6,496 bases of DNA from Dehalococcoidia bacterium (lineage in GTDB: Bacteria > Chloroflexota > Dehalococcoidia > E44-bin15 > DAOWNJ01): positions 1 through 6,496 of the forward strand of contig DAOWNJ010000057.1 in the NCBI GenBank assembly GCA_030642645.1, in the 5' to 3' direction. The notes beneath the pieces were generated by a model, which was given only the letters and a program-made list of their open reading frames with translations, made no database searches and was not told where the DNA came from. Position 1 is the stretch's first letter. The number at the start of each line of letters is the position of its first letter. Shown here piece after piece: positions 1-5,433 of the stretch. The position numbers and the translations under genes were made by a program.

Positions 1-200
1 CCCCCTTGTGTAGTCGCCTCCTCAGCAGGCTTGCTCGGTTCAGCATCGTCCCAGGCAACGAAGTAGCGCGCAAAGCGGCTGAGGAGGAGGTCACGCTTGT
101 ATTTGGAAGGAGACCAGGGATCGGAGTAGGCCTCCTTATCTATTTCGTTGACCTGGGGAATATCCTCAAGCCTCATCAGGCGAACAGCATACATCTCCAT
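1..200 (-). CDS. rimI: GNAT N-acetyltransferase, RimI-like (5' part only, runs off left edge)
   Basis: The minus strand from the ATG at 200-198 is open for 66 codons to the window edge. It encodes a protein starting MEMYAVRLMRLEDIPQVNEI and continuing DKEAYSDPWSPSKYKRDL. An R-x-M-x-x-x-D-I-x-x-V-x-x-I-(D/E)-x-x-(A/S)-(F/Y)-x-D-P-W-S pattern is the N-terminal signature of RimI-type ribosomal-protein-alanine acetyltransferases, which acetylate the N-terminal alanine of ribosomal protein S18 using acetyl-CoA. The acetyl-CoA-binding part of the GNAT fold lies outside the window, so catalytic function cannot be checked. After the strand ARYFVAWD the visible end is a hydrophilic Glu/Pro/Ala/Thr-rich stretch where family members normally proceed to a short turn, so this protein may carry a loop insertion. 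A second in-frame ATG at 194-192 is an alternative start with AAGG better spaced upstream. The gene lies beyond the terminator of the helix-turn-helix gene, so it is probably transcribed separately. Confidence 0.8.
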   Translation of the reverse strand, partial: MEMYAVRLMRLEDIPQVNEIDKEAYSDPWSPSKYKRDLLLSRFARYFVAWDDAEPSKPAEEATTQG

Positions 201-209
201 TCGCCTTAT

Positions 210-218
210 ATTTTACCA
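210..218 (-). promoter_or_regulatory. candidate extended -10 promoter of the rimI-like gene
   Basis: On the minus strand TGGTAAAAT (218-210) matches the extended -10 form TGnTAtAAT. It lies 9 nt before the ATG at 200. No good -35 hexamer is present 16-18 bp upstream (the closest is TTCTAA). If real, transcription would start about 3 nt before that ATG, or about 10 nt before the alternative ATG at 194. The call rests on motif shape alone. Confidence 0.3.
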
Positions 219-303
219 CAATTCCTCAGGTCTTAGAACTCGCTGGCGAAAAAGAGAAGCATCATTTGCCCCATGCTGTTGCTAGGCCATCTCTGTCAAG
301 CAA

Positions 304-338
304 AATAGGGGCGGCCACCTTTGGTGGCTGCCCCTATT
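304..338 (-). terminator. intrinsic terminator of the helix-turn-helix gene
   Basis: The arms AATAGGGGC-n-GCCACC and GGTGGC-n-GCCCCTATT form a 15-bp stem plus one central mismatch (G.T on the plus strand, C.A on the minus strand), with a 3-nt loop at 320-322. On the minus strand the right arm ends in TATTTTG, giving a short U-run. The hairpin starts 14 nt after the stop codon at 353. On the plus strand no T-run follows, and no plus-strand gene ends here. The minus orientation is therefore preferred. Confidence 0.8.
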
Positions 339-352
339 CACTTATGCCTGCC

Positions 353-595
353 TCAGCGGTATCCTGATAGAAGAGCGACGTCTTTAGTCGATAGCTCCTG
401 CTGGCTATCCCTCAAAAACCTCTCGACCTCGTCAGGCTCAAACCTGCGGTCACGCCTGCTCCCCACACGGTATGCCCTTAGCGCTCCATTATTGCTCCAC
501 TTCCTTACAGTATTGGGGTGAACATGCAGAAGCTGGGCCACCTCATGGGTGGTAAGCATCCTCCTCTGATTGCCATTTCCTCCATTATTATTCAT
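353..595 (-). CDS. small helix-turn-helix DNA-binding protein (excisionase/BldC-like, MerR-type fold)
   Basis: This is an 80-residue protein. Residues 14-61 read LTTHEVAQLLHVHPNTVRKW followed by a short wing and RFEPDEVERFL. This is the classic single-domain helix-turn-helix of the excisionase/BldC group: a recognition helix around HPNTVRKW, then a basic wing (GSRRDRRF) and the F-x-x-x-(E/D)-(V/L)-x-x-(F/Y)-L closing helix. The first 12 residues are Asn/Gly-rich and look disordered. The tail from 62 to 80 is polar. The ATG at 595-593 is chosen because AAAGGA (609-604) sits 8 nt upstream. The internal Met13 has a purine-rich stretch directly abutting it with no usable spacing. The gene stands alone, with a strong promoter ahead and an intrinsic terminator behind, so it is probably a monocistronic transcriptional regulator. 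Its targets are unknown. No integrase or other phage gene is nearby, which argues against a true phage excisionase. Confidence 0.85.
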   Translation of the reverse strand: MNNNGGNGNQRRMLTTHEVAQLLHVHPNTVRKWSNNGALRAYRVGSRRDRRFEPDEVERFLRDSQQELSTKDVALLSGYR

Positions 596-607
596 GGTAG
601 TGTTCCT

Positions 608-637
608 TTATTTATATTTCATTATACTACATTATAC
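608..637 (-). repeat. three phased 10-bp direct repeats over the promoter of the helix-turn-helix gene
   Basis: Read on the minus strand, 637-628 is GTATAATGTA, 627-618 is GTATAATGAA and 617-608 is ATATAAATAA. The first two differ at one position; the third matches the second at seven of ten. The units cover the -10 element and the expected transcription start. They may simply reflect AT-rich promoter sequence, or they may be an operator for a protein that binds in a head-to-tail array. Confidence 0.45.
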
Positions 638-649
638 AATAAATGACAA
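621..649 (-). promoter_or_regulatory. strong sigma-70-type promoter for the helix-turn-helix gene
   Basis: On the minus strand the -35 element is TTGTCA (649-644, five of six consensus bases). A 17-bp spacer follows, then a perfect TATAAT at 626-621. A second TATAAT lies at 636-631 within the spacer. Transcription should start near 614, giving a leader of about 18 nt that contains the ribosome binding site AAAGGA (609-604). Confidence 0.75.
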
Positions 650-789
650 TACCTTCTCGACCCAAAAATTAAACTAGCCTTCCTTATCCTATGCACAATT
701 GCGTTTACTTAACAATAGCCCATTTGTCTGAAAGAGTGTGGGATTATAGTCCTACATGTTGGTACCAGAAGGAGTGAAGTTACAGAGGC
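650..789. other. intergenic stretch with no recognised gene
   Basis: These 140 bases separate the end of the pheS-pheT-unknown gene cluster from the promoter of the helix-turn-helix gene, both on the minus strand. No reading frame with a ribosome binding site, tRNA or strong hairpin followed by a T-run was found. An isolated TATAAT (minus strand, near 735) lacks a convincing -35. The transcript from pheST must end somewhere here or read through. Confidence 0.5.
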
Positions 790-1140
790 TCAGGGATTAA
801 CCCTTCGCAGGCCGTAGTAGTTATCGTTTTCCAGCATTCGCCTCAATGCATCTGGATAGATGCGTCTACCCCTCTTCTCACCCAGCTCCTCAGCCATCTG
901 CTCCAAATCCATAGGCTGGTTCCCATTTGAGAGGAGGAGGCGAAAGGCGGCCTCAAGGATGGGCATATTGGGGGTTATGAAGTCCTCAGATTTGGAGCAG
1001 CAGTCCCTGATAAGGGTGATAGCATCCCCTTCCTTCTGACGGCATGATGGGCAGAGGCGGCTTTGAACGAGCGCGTTGAAGGAGCGACCGCTTTGCTGGT
1101 ACCAGTCCAGGTCTATGAAGTAGAGCGTCTCCTCAATCAT
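790..1140 (-). CDS. conserved-looking protein of unknown function downstream of pheT
   Basis: This is a 116-residue soluble protein with no signal peptide or membrane segment. I do not recognise a named family, although its style recalls small proteins of Dehalococcoidia. Residues 1-20 (MIEETLYFIDLDWYQQSGRS) are aromatic and acidic. A C-P-S-C pair at 30-33 and adjacent cysteines at 47-48 could bind a metal, but four ligands in the usual zinc-ribbon spacing are not present. Residues 59-114 alternate predicted helices (ILEAAFRLLL, DLEQMAEELGEK, PDALRRMLE) and end in NYYGLRRV, which would fit a winged-helix-like fold; this is inference. The ATG at 1140-1138 begins 12 nt after the pheT stop codon, with no clear Shine-Dalgarno sequence. 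Translation probably depends on ribosomes finishing pheT. The position implies co-expression with phenylalanyl-tRNA synthetase but not a shared function. Confidence 0.75.
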   Translation of the reverse strand: MIEETLYFIDLDWYQQSGRSFNALVQSRLCPSCRQKEGDAITLIRDCCSKSEDFITPNMPILEAAFRLLLSNGNQPMDLEQMAEELGEKRGRRIYPDALRRMLENDNYYGLRRVNP

Positions 1141-1152
1141 GGCAAAAATGAA

Positions 1153-3531
1153 TTAGCGGCGAAGGGTGGCCCCAAGCTCGCGGTGGAGCCTCCCGAGTAT
1201 CCTCTCCTGCTCTTGGTTCACCTCTTCATCGGTGAGGGTTCGGCTTGGAGACTGATAAATGATCCTGTAGGCAAGGGACTTCTTTCCACCGGGGACCTGC
1301 TCGCCTGAATAGATGTCGAACAGAGTAGCCTGGCTCACCAGTGGCGAGCCCTCGATTATCCCCTTTACCCTGATAGAGGGCAATCCCTCATCTATCACCA
1401 GGGCGATGTCTCGAACGCTGGTGGGGAAGCGGGGGAGTGGGCTATACCTGCGCACCGCTGATGTGTAAGGGGCTATGTCACCCAGATCGAGCTCAAACAG
1501 GAAGGCAGGCCTTGATATATCGAAGCTCTCAGAAACCCTCGGGTGGACCTCCCCCAGAACACCAACCCTTTTCTCACCTGCGAAGATACCCGCCGTCCTT
1601 CCCGGGGAGAGGACCTCATCCTCACAAGCCTCGAATCTCACCTCGATCCCAAGCCTTGCAAAGAGGGTCTCCACAACCCCCTTGGCATCGAAGAAGTTCC
1701 CTCCCCCACCAGGCCATAGTGGGGCTATCCTTGGACCGCTTATGATGCCGCAGACCATCTCCCTTTCCTCAGGGAGGTCGCCCTCCCTTGGGAGGTATGT
1801 CCTCCCCACCTCGAATAGCCAGATAGCCCCATCCTCATGTTTCTCATTTGAGGAGAGGGCTTTAAGAAGCCCTGGGCGCAGGGTTGTGCGAAGATACTCC
1901 TGCTCTGATGTCATTGGGTTTGCGACACGGACAGCACCGGAGGAATGGGCCCTCTCTAGCATCCCCAGGCTTACCAAAGAATAGGTAATCACCTCCTGGA
2001 GGCCATACCCGGCGAGGATGTCTCGCACCCTCTCCCTCAAGGGGATGATTGGCTCTGGCTCATATGTGGGGATCTCCCCATGGAGCATGGTGATGGGGAT
2101 CTCATCATAGCCTATAATTCTAGCTACCTCCTCGACAAGGTCATCGGCAAGGTGGATGTCGGTTCGCCAGTATGGGACCGAGACCATAAGCTCAGACGGC
2201 GCCTTCTCCTTGCACTCAAAGCCAAGCGAACCCAGAAGCTCCCTGACCTTGTCGATTCCAACATCCATCCCAAGGATTCTCTCGACCTCGGAGGTGGAGA
2301 GCGATATTGCCTCCCGCTCCCTTTTTACTGGATGGACATTGATAATCCCCTTTGCTGCCTTTCCATTGGTGAGCTTGAGGATAAGCTGGGTGGCGCGGCG
2401 GAGCGCCAGGATGGTGAGGTCAGGGTTCATCCCCTTCTCAAAGCGTGACGATGCCTCGCTCCTCAGATGAAGCCCGGAGGAGGTGCGACGGATGCTCACA
2501 TTATTGAAGTTCGCTGACTCGATAAGGATGGAGGTGGTCTCCCCCCTCACCTCGCTCCCAAGCCCACCCATTACACCGGCGATGGCGATAGGGCCTTCTT
2601 CGTCTGCGATGACCAGAGTCTGTGGGTTAAGGGTTCGTTCAACCTCATCGAGGGTGGTGAGCACCTCCCCATCCCCTGCACGGCGAACGACTATCCTCCC
2701 TCCCCTGATCTTTTGGTAGTCAAAGGCGTGTAGTGGTTGCCCGTACTCCAGCATGACATAGTTTGTTACATCAACGATGTTGTTTATCGGGCGCATGCCA
2801 CAGGCGATGAGCCTCTCCTGTATCCAGCGTGGAGACTGGGCAACCCTGACATCGGTGAGGAGGCTGGCACAGTATCTTGAGCAGAGGTCTGGGTCGGCGA
2901 TGTGGACTGAGGCGAGCTCATCTACAGGGGGGCCTACCTCAGGGTAGTCATCTTCGGGCAGATGAACCCTCTGCCCGGTTAGAGCGCCCACCTCCCTTGC
3001 TATCCCGACGAGAGACAGGCAATCAGGGCGGTTCGGGGTTATGTCTAGGTCGAAGATGACGTCACCGAGGTAATCGCCGATGGGGGTTTCAATGGGGGCA
3101 TCATCGGGCAGAACCATAATCTCACTGTGGTTATTGGAGATGCCCAGCTCCTTCTCAGAGCATATCATCCCCTCGGAGAGGACACCCCTTATCCTTGAGG
3201 GGGAGAGCTTTATCCTCTCGCCGCTATGCCCATCTATGAGTTCAGCGCCGATACGAGCGAAGGCCACCTTTTGCCCCAGGGCCAGATTTGGTGCCCCACA
3301 GACCGAGGTGGGGCTTTCGGTGCCCAGATTTACCGTGGCGAGGCGGAGGCGGTCGGCATTGGGGTGGGGCTTAACCTCAATAACCTCCCCCACCACGATA
3401 TTATCCCAACCTCCCCCAATAATTTCGATACCGCTGACCTCGGTGCCGGACATAGTGAGCCTGTGGGCCAGCTCCTTTGTTGGGAGTGTTATATCAACAT
3501 AATCCCGAAGCCAATTTAAGGAGACCTTCAT
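1153..3531 (-). CDS. pheT: phenylalanine--tRNA ligase beta subunit
   Basis: This is the 792-residue beta subunit of the cytoplasmic alpha2beta2 enzyme that charges tRNA-Phe. It contributes tRNA binding and hydrolytic editing of mischarged Tyr-tRNA-Phe. The full bacterial domain order is visible. The N-terminal region is followed by an OB-fold tRNA-binding domain at about 40-150 (VGEVIEVKPHPNADRLRLA, then EGMICSEKELG) and the conserved ITPNRPDCLSLVGIAREVGA at 164-183. The B3/B4 editing domain spans about 210-385 (NNIVDVTNYVMLEYGQPLHA at 250-269, PIAIAGVMGG at 314-323, SEASSRFEKGM at 358-368). B5 is at about 404-475, the catalytic-like core at about 490-690, and the C-terminal FDX-ACB anticodon-binding domain at about 696-791 (PLPRFPTSVRDIALVID, then SPSRTLTDEEV). 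Length is normal and nothing is broken. The ATG at 3531 overlaps the stop of a 29-codon frame as ATGA. The nearest purine run, GAGG, is about 13 nt away, so coupling to upstream translation is likely. Confidence 0.98.
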   Translation of the reverse strand: MKVSLNWLRDYVDITLPTKELAHRLTMSGTEVSGIEIIGGGWDNIVVGEVIEVKPHPNADRLRLATVNLGTESPTSVCGAPNLALGQKVAFARIGAELIDGHSGERIKLSPSRIRGVLSEGMICSEKELGISNNHSEIMVLPDDAPIETPIGDYLGDVIFDLDITPNRPDCLSLVGIAREVGALTGQRVHLPEDDYPEVGPPVDELASVHIADPDLCSRYCASLLTDVRVAQSPRWIQERLIACGMRPINNIVDVTNYVMLEYGQPLHAFDYQKIRGGRIVVRRAGDGEVLTTLDEVERTLNPQTLVIADEEGPIAIAGVMGGLGSEVRGETTSILIESANFNNVSIRRTSSGLHLRSEASSRFEKGMNPDLTILALRRATQLILKLTNGKAAKGIINVHPVKREREAISLSTSEVERILGMDVGIDKVRELLGSLGFECKEKAPSELMVSVPYWRTDIHLADDLVEEVARIIGYDEIPITMLHGEIPTYEPEPIIPLRERVRDILAGYGLQEVITYSLVSLGMLERAHSSGAVRVANPMTSEQEYLRTTLRPGLLKALSSNEKHEDGAIWLFEVGRTYLPREGDLPEEREMVCGIISGPRIAPLWPGGGGNFFDAKGVVETLFARLGIEVRFEACEDEVLSPGRTAGIFAGEKRVGVLGEVHPRVSESFDISRPAFLFELDLGDIAPYTSAVRRYSPLPRFPTSVRDIALVIDEGLPSIRVKGIIEGSPLVSQATLFDIYSGEQVPGGKKSLAYRIIYQSPSRTLTDEEVNQEQERILGRLHRELGATLRR

Positions 3532-3617
3532 ATTATTAGCTCTACCTCAGCGTCTTCATCCCCATCGGACTCTGCTATCATCATCCCAAGCTTCAGGTCT
3601 TTAGCCTTTATCTTCAT
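3528..3617 (-). CDS. candidate 29-residue protein encoded between pheS and pheT
   Basis: On the minus strand an ATG 8 nt after the pheS stop opens a frame of 29 codons. Its TGA overlaps the pheT start as ATGA, so it fills the 94-nt gap almost exactly. The product begins MKIKAKDLKLGMMIAESDG and ends in an acidic then hydrophobic tail (DEDAEVELII). The first half resembles the opening strand of small beta-barrel domains in the K-x-x-D-L-K-x-G-M-x-I style seen, for example, at the start of elongation factor P. The whole is too short for a complete such domain. No clear Shine-Dalgarno precedes it. It could be a real small protein, a remnant of a longer gene, or a coupling peptide that delivers ribosomes to the weakly initiated pheT. 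The precise fit at both ends is the main support; no homology evidence is available here. Confidence 0.45.
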   Translation of the reverse strand: MKIKAKDLKLGMMIAESDGDEDAEVELII

Positions 3618-3625
3618 AGAACGGT

Positions 3626-4666
3626 TCAGAATTGCCTCAAAAACCTCAGATCATTCCCATAAAAGAGACGAATGTCATCGATTCCATATTTGAGCATTAT
3701 TATCCTCTCCACCCCCAGCCCGAAGGCAAATCCAGTATAGATACTGGGGTCATAGCCAACACGCTTGAGGACATTGGGGTGGACCATCCCTGCGCCCATG
3801 ATCTCGATCCAGCCGGTCTCATTGCATACCCGGCATCCCCTCCCCCCACAGAGGAAGCAGTCGATGGCCAGCTCCACCCCGGGCTCAACGAAAGGGAAGT
3901 AATCACAGCGGAATCGCACCTTGCGCTCCTGGCCGAAAAGGCGCCTGGCGAATTCATAAAGGGTCCCTTTGAGGTCGGCCAGGGTGATATTCTCATCAAC
4001 GGCAAGCCCTTCGATCTGGTAGAACATCGATTCATGGGTGGCATCGGTTGCCTCATAGCGGTATACCTTCCCCGGCACAACAACCCTGACCGGCGGCCTT
4101 GTCCTCTCCATAACCCTTATCTGCATCGGGGAGGTGTGGGTTCTGAGGAGCATTGGCCTCTCCCCGGTCTCGGTCTCATAGTCTATCCAAAGCGTAGCCC
4201 ACATATCTCGGGCGGGGTGATAGGGTGGGATATTGAGTGCCTCGAAGTTGTAGTAGTCCCATTCAACCTCTGGCCCCTCCACCACCTGAAACCCCATGGC
4301 GACGAAGGCAGCGCATATCTCCCTCACTATCTGGGTGGTGGGGTGGAGGCGACCACATGGGAGGGGGTGTCCGGGGAGGGTTACATCGATTCGCCCGAGT
4401 TCAATTGACATTGAAAGCTCGTGCTCCTTAAGCGCCGCCCTTTTCTGCTCCAGATGCGCTTCCAGGAGGGCCTTGACTTCATTGGCGGAGGCACCAATCA
4501 CCTTTCTTTCATCCAGTGAAAGAGAGGCCAGCCCTCGCAGGACATTGGTTAGCTCACCCTTCCTGCCAAGGTAGCGGACTCGCCAATCCTCAAGGGAGTT
4601 GAGGCCGCCGACGCTACCCAGCTCCAAAATAGCCTTTGACTTGATCTCGTCTAATTTCTTGAGCAT
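3626..4666 (-). CDS. pheS: phenylalanine--tRNA ligase alpha subunit
   Basis: This is the 346-residue catalytic subunit, which activates phenylalanine with ATP and transfers it to the 3'-terminal adenosine of tRNA-Phe. Residues 1-85 form the N-terminal coiled-coil arm that contacts tRNA (DWRVRYLGRKGELT at 27-40). The class II catalytic domain follows. Motif 1 is around 125-160 (GFQVVEGPEVEWDYYNFEAL), and THTSP at 176-180 contacts substrate. Motif 2 is around 199-220 (GKVYRYEATDATHESMFYQI), with FPFVEPG at 257-263 in the amino-acid pocket region. Motif 3 is at 312-328 (GFAFGLGVERIIMLKYG). Cys270, Cys273, Cys278 and Cys281 form a C-x2-C-x4-C-x2-C set, the presumed metal knuckle found in many but not all bacterial PheS proteins. 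Length is normal. The gene is first in the cluster, with the promoter -10 element ending 8 nt before the ATG and no Shine-Dalgarno, so initiation is probably leaderless. Confidence 0.98.
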   Translation of the reverse strand: MLKKLDEIKSKAILELGSVGGLNSLEDWRVRYLGRKGELTNVLRGLASLSLDERKVIGASANEVKALLEAHLEQKRAALKEHELSMSIELGRIDVTLPGHPLPCGRLHPTTQIVREICAAFVAMGFQVVEGPEVEWDYYNFEALNIPPYHPARDMWATLWIDYETETGERPMLLRTHTSPMQIRVMERTRPPVRVVVPGKVYRYEATDATHESMFYQIEGLAVDENITLADLKGTLYEFARRLFGQERKVRFRCDYFPFVEPGVELAIDCFLCGGRGCRVCNETGWIEIMGAGMVHPNVLKRVGYDPSIYTGFAFGLGVERIIMLKYGIDDIRLFYGNDLRFLRQF

Positions 4667-4674
4667 TGACCGCT

Positions 4675-4703
4675 ATTATAGGATAGACCTAGCAAGGGGT
4701 CAA
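4675..4703 (-). promoter_or_regulatory. near-consensus promoter of the pheS-pheT cluster, probably leaderless
   Basis: On the minus strand TTGACC (4703-4698, five of six consensus bases) is followed by 17 bp and a perfect TATAAT (4680-4675). The ATG of pheS begins at 4666, only 8 nt after the -10 element. The expected start of transcription (4668-4666) therefore falls within two bases of the start codon. No room exists for a T-box or peptide attenuator, both common for pheST in other bacteria. Confidence 0.8.
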
Positions 4704-4720
4704 GGAGGACTGGGCGGAAT

Positions 4721-4745
4721 GAACTTTTTCACCACAAACAGCGTA
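4721..4745 (+). promoter_or_regulatory. candidate ECF-type promoter ahead of the sigma factor gene
   Basis: GAAC at 4721-4724 (within TGAACTTTTT) and CGTA at 4742-4745 are separated by 17 bp. This matches the general ECF promoter form (GAAC / 16-17 bp / CGTA or CGTC) known for sigma factors such as SigW. Transcription would begin around 4752-4756, a few bases before the ATG at 4760, and there is no Shine-Dalgarno. The interpretation is that the sigma factor drives its own gene. An ordinary TATA-rich -10 (4744-4755) is the alternative. Confidence 0.5.
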
Positions 4746-4759
4746 TATTTATATAGATA

Positions 4760-5320
4760 ATGGATTTAATCGAGAAGTGGCAGTCAGGCGATATAAATGC
4801 CTTTGAGGCTCTCTTCCAGCAATACTACAAATTGGTATTCAAGACTGCCTATCTCATGGTGGGCAATAGGGAGGATGCCGAGGATGTCCTTCAAGAGGTA
4901 TTTTTTGCCGTGTGGAAGTCGCGCTGCACCTTTAACCCAGCTAAAGGGAAGCTCACTACCTGGCTTTATCGTATCACTATTAACCAGTGTGCAGACAGGA
5001 AACGCAGGAAGCAAGTTGCTACCCTCTCCACCGAGGAGACAAAAGATGATGGGTTTGATTTGCCGGAAATAAGGAGTTCAGAGCTACCAGAGGAGCTTTC
5101 AATGAGTAGGTTGGAGTATGAGAGGGCGATAAAAGCGGTAAATTCACTAGGTGAAAAGCACCGCCCTGTTCTCATCCTGAGGTATTTTAACGACCTATCC
5201 TATAACGAAATTGCCCAGGTAATGGGCATCCCCCTGGGAACGGTTAAGTCCCGGCTCAATGAGGCGCTCAGAACCCTGCGAGGGCAGCTTGAGAAGGAAA
5301 AACAAGGAGGGGCAGGGTGA
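4760..5320 (+). CDS. RNA polymerase ECF-family sigma factor (sigma-70 group 4)
   Basis: This is a 186-residue sigma factor of normal ECF length with only the two core domains. Sigma region 2 spans about 14-83. It includes the core-RNA-polymerase contact and -10 recognition helix (REDAEDVLQEVFFAVW at 37-52) and the TTWLYRITINQCADRKRR segment (66-83). Residues 84-122 form a variable acidic linker. Region 4 spans about 123-176, with the -35-reading helix-turn-helix LSYNEIAQVMGIPLGTVKSR at 146-165. The ATG at 4760 is the natural start for region 2; no ribosome binding site precedes it, consistent with a very short leader. Downstream genes include a zinc-finger membrane anti-sigma factor on the same strand, the usual partner that sequesters such sigma factors at the membrane. 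The anti-sigma gene is not adjacent: a short frame and a lipoprotein gene lie between. The signal and regulon cannot be read from the sequence. Confidence 0.95.
   Translation: MDLIEKWQSGDINAFEALFQQYYKLVFKTAYLMVGNREDAEDVLQEVFFAVWKSRCTFNPAKGKLTTWLYRITINQCADRKRRKQVATLSTEETKDDGFDLPEIRSSELPEELSMSRLEYERAIKAVNSLGEKHRPVLILRYFNDLSYNEIAQVMGIPLGTVKSRLNEALRTLRGQLEKEKQGGAG
5304..5310 (+). promoter_or_regulatory. Shine-Dalgarno sequence supporting the GTG start at 5317
   Basis: AAGGAGG lies at the 3' end of the sigma factor gene, 6 nt before the GTG at 5317. Its strength and spacing are what make the short frame beginning there worth annotating. In the sigma frame these bases are simply Lys/Gln/Gly codons. 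Confidence 0.6.
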
Positions 5321-5433
5321 AAAGGTTAATCATCTTACTATCTGTTTACTATTATCTGTGCTATCGGCTGTATTGCTGTGGTGGTGAATTAAGGGGTTGG
5401 CCCTATAGAAATACCCTAGAGGAGGTGACCTAA
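5317..5433 (+). CDS. candidate small membrane peptide (38 codons), possibly frameshifted
   Basis: A GTG at 5317, six bases after AAGGAGG, overlaps the sigma stop codon as GTGA. The frame runs 38 codons to a TAA that overlaps the next gene's start as TAATG. The product begins with KR and a hydrophobic stretch rich in Leu, Tyr and Cys (LIILLSVYYYLCYRLYCC), then GGELRG and a polar tail. Slipping back one base after the tenth codon (5344-5346) instead gives LLLSVLSAVLLWW and a TGA at 5385. That would be a 23-residue, cleaner single transmembrane peptide. A missing T in the TTT run at 5345-5347, either real or an assembly error, would produce the observed difference. The codons at the end of the long frame double as the next gene's Shine-Dalgarno. 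No family is recognised, and the function is unknown. Confidence 0.4.
   Translation: MKRLIILLSVYYYLCYRLYCCGGELRGWPYRNTLEEVT
5421..5428 (+). promoter_or_regulatory. very strong Shine-Dalgarno of the lipoprotein gene
   Basis: GGAGGTGA is complementary to the 3' end of 16S rRNA over its full length, with 7 nt from GGAGG to the ATG at 5433. It fixes this ATG as the start and suggests high translation compared with the weak or absent sites of pheS, pheT and the sigma gene. Confidence 0.8.

Noticed and set aside
6..236. 76-codon plus-strand frame at the left edge
   Set aside because: It overlaps the RimI-like N-terminus on the minus strand, which has clear family residues, so it is treated as a shadow.
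294..299. Perfect TTGACA on the minus strand just after the terminator, a possible -35 for rimI
   Set aside because: No -10-like hexamer lies 16-18 bp downstream (the positions read GCATGG or similar).
353..595. Phage excisionase as part of a mobile element
   Set aside because: No integrase, attachment-site repeat or other phage gene is nearby, and the gene has its own promoter and terminator among housekeeping genes.
731..740. TATAAT on the minus strand in the 650-789 gap
   Set aside because: There is no matching -35, and the helix-turn-helix gene already has a much better promoter at 621-649.
1475..1984. 169-codon plus-strand frame
   Set aside because: It is antisense to pheT and is Ser/Pro/Arg-rich in the way expected for the complement of a GC-biased gene. 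No start signal is present.
3080..3502. 140-codon plus-strand frame
   Set aside because: It is antisense to the tRNA-binding domain of pheT, with no independent support.
3632..4408. 258-codon open frame on the plus strand
   Set aside because: It lies entirely antisense to pheS, which has all class II synthetase motifs. Its translation is low-complexity with no recognisable domain or ribosome binding site.
4667..4759. T-box riboswitch or leader-peptide attenuator for pheST
   Set aside because: The promoter sits against the pheS start, leaving no transcribed leader. No T-box-like conserved block or Phe-rich leader was found.
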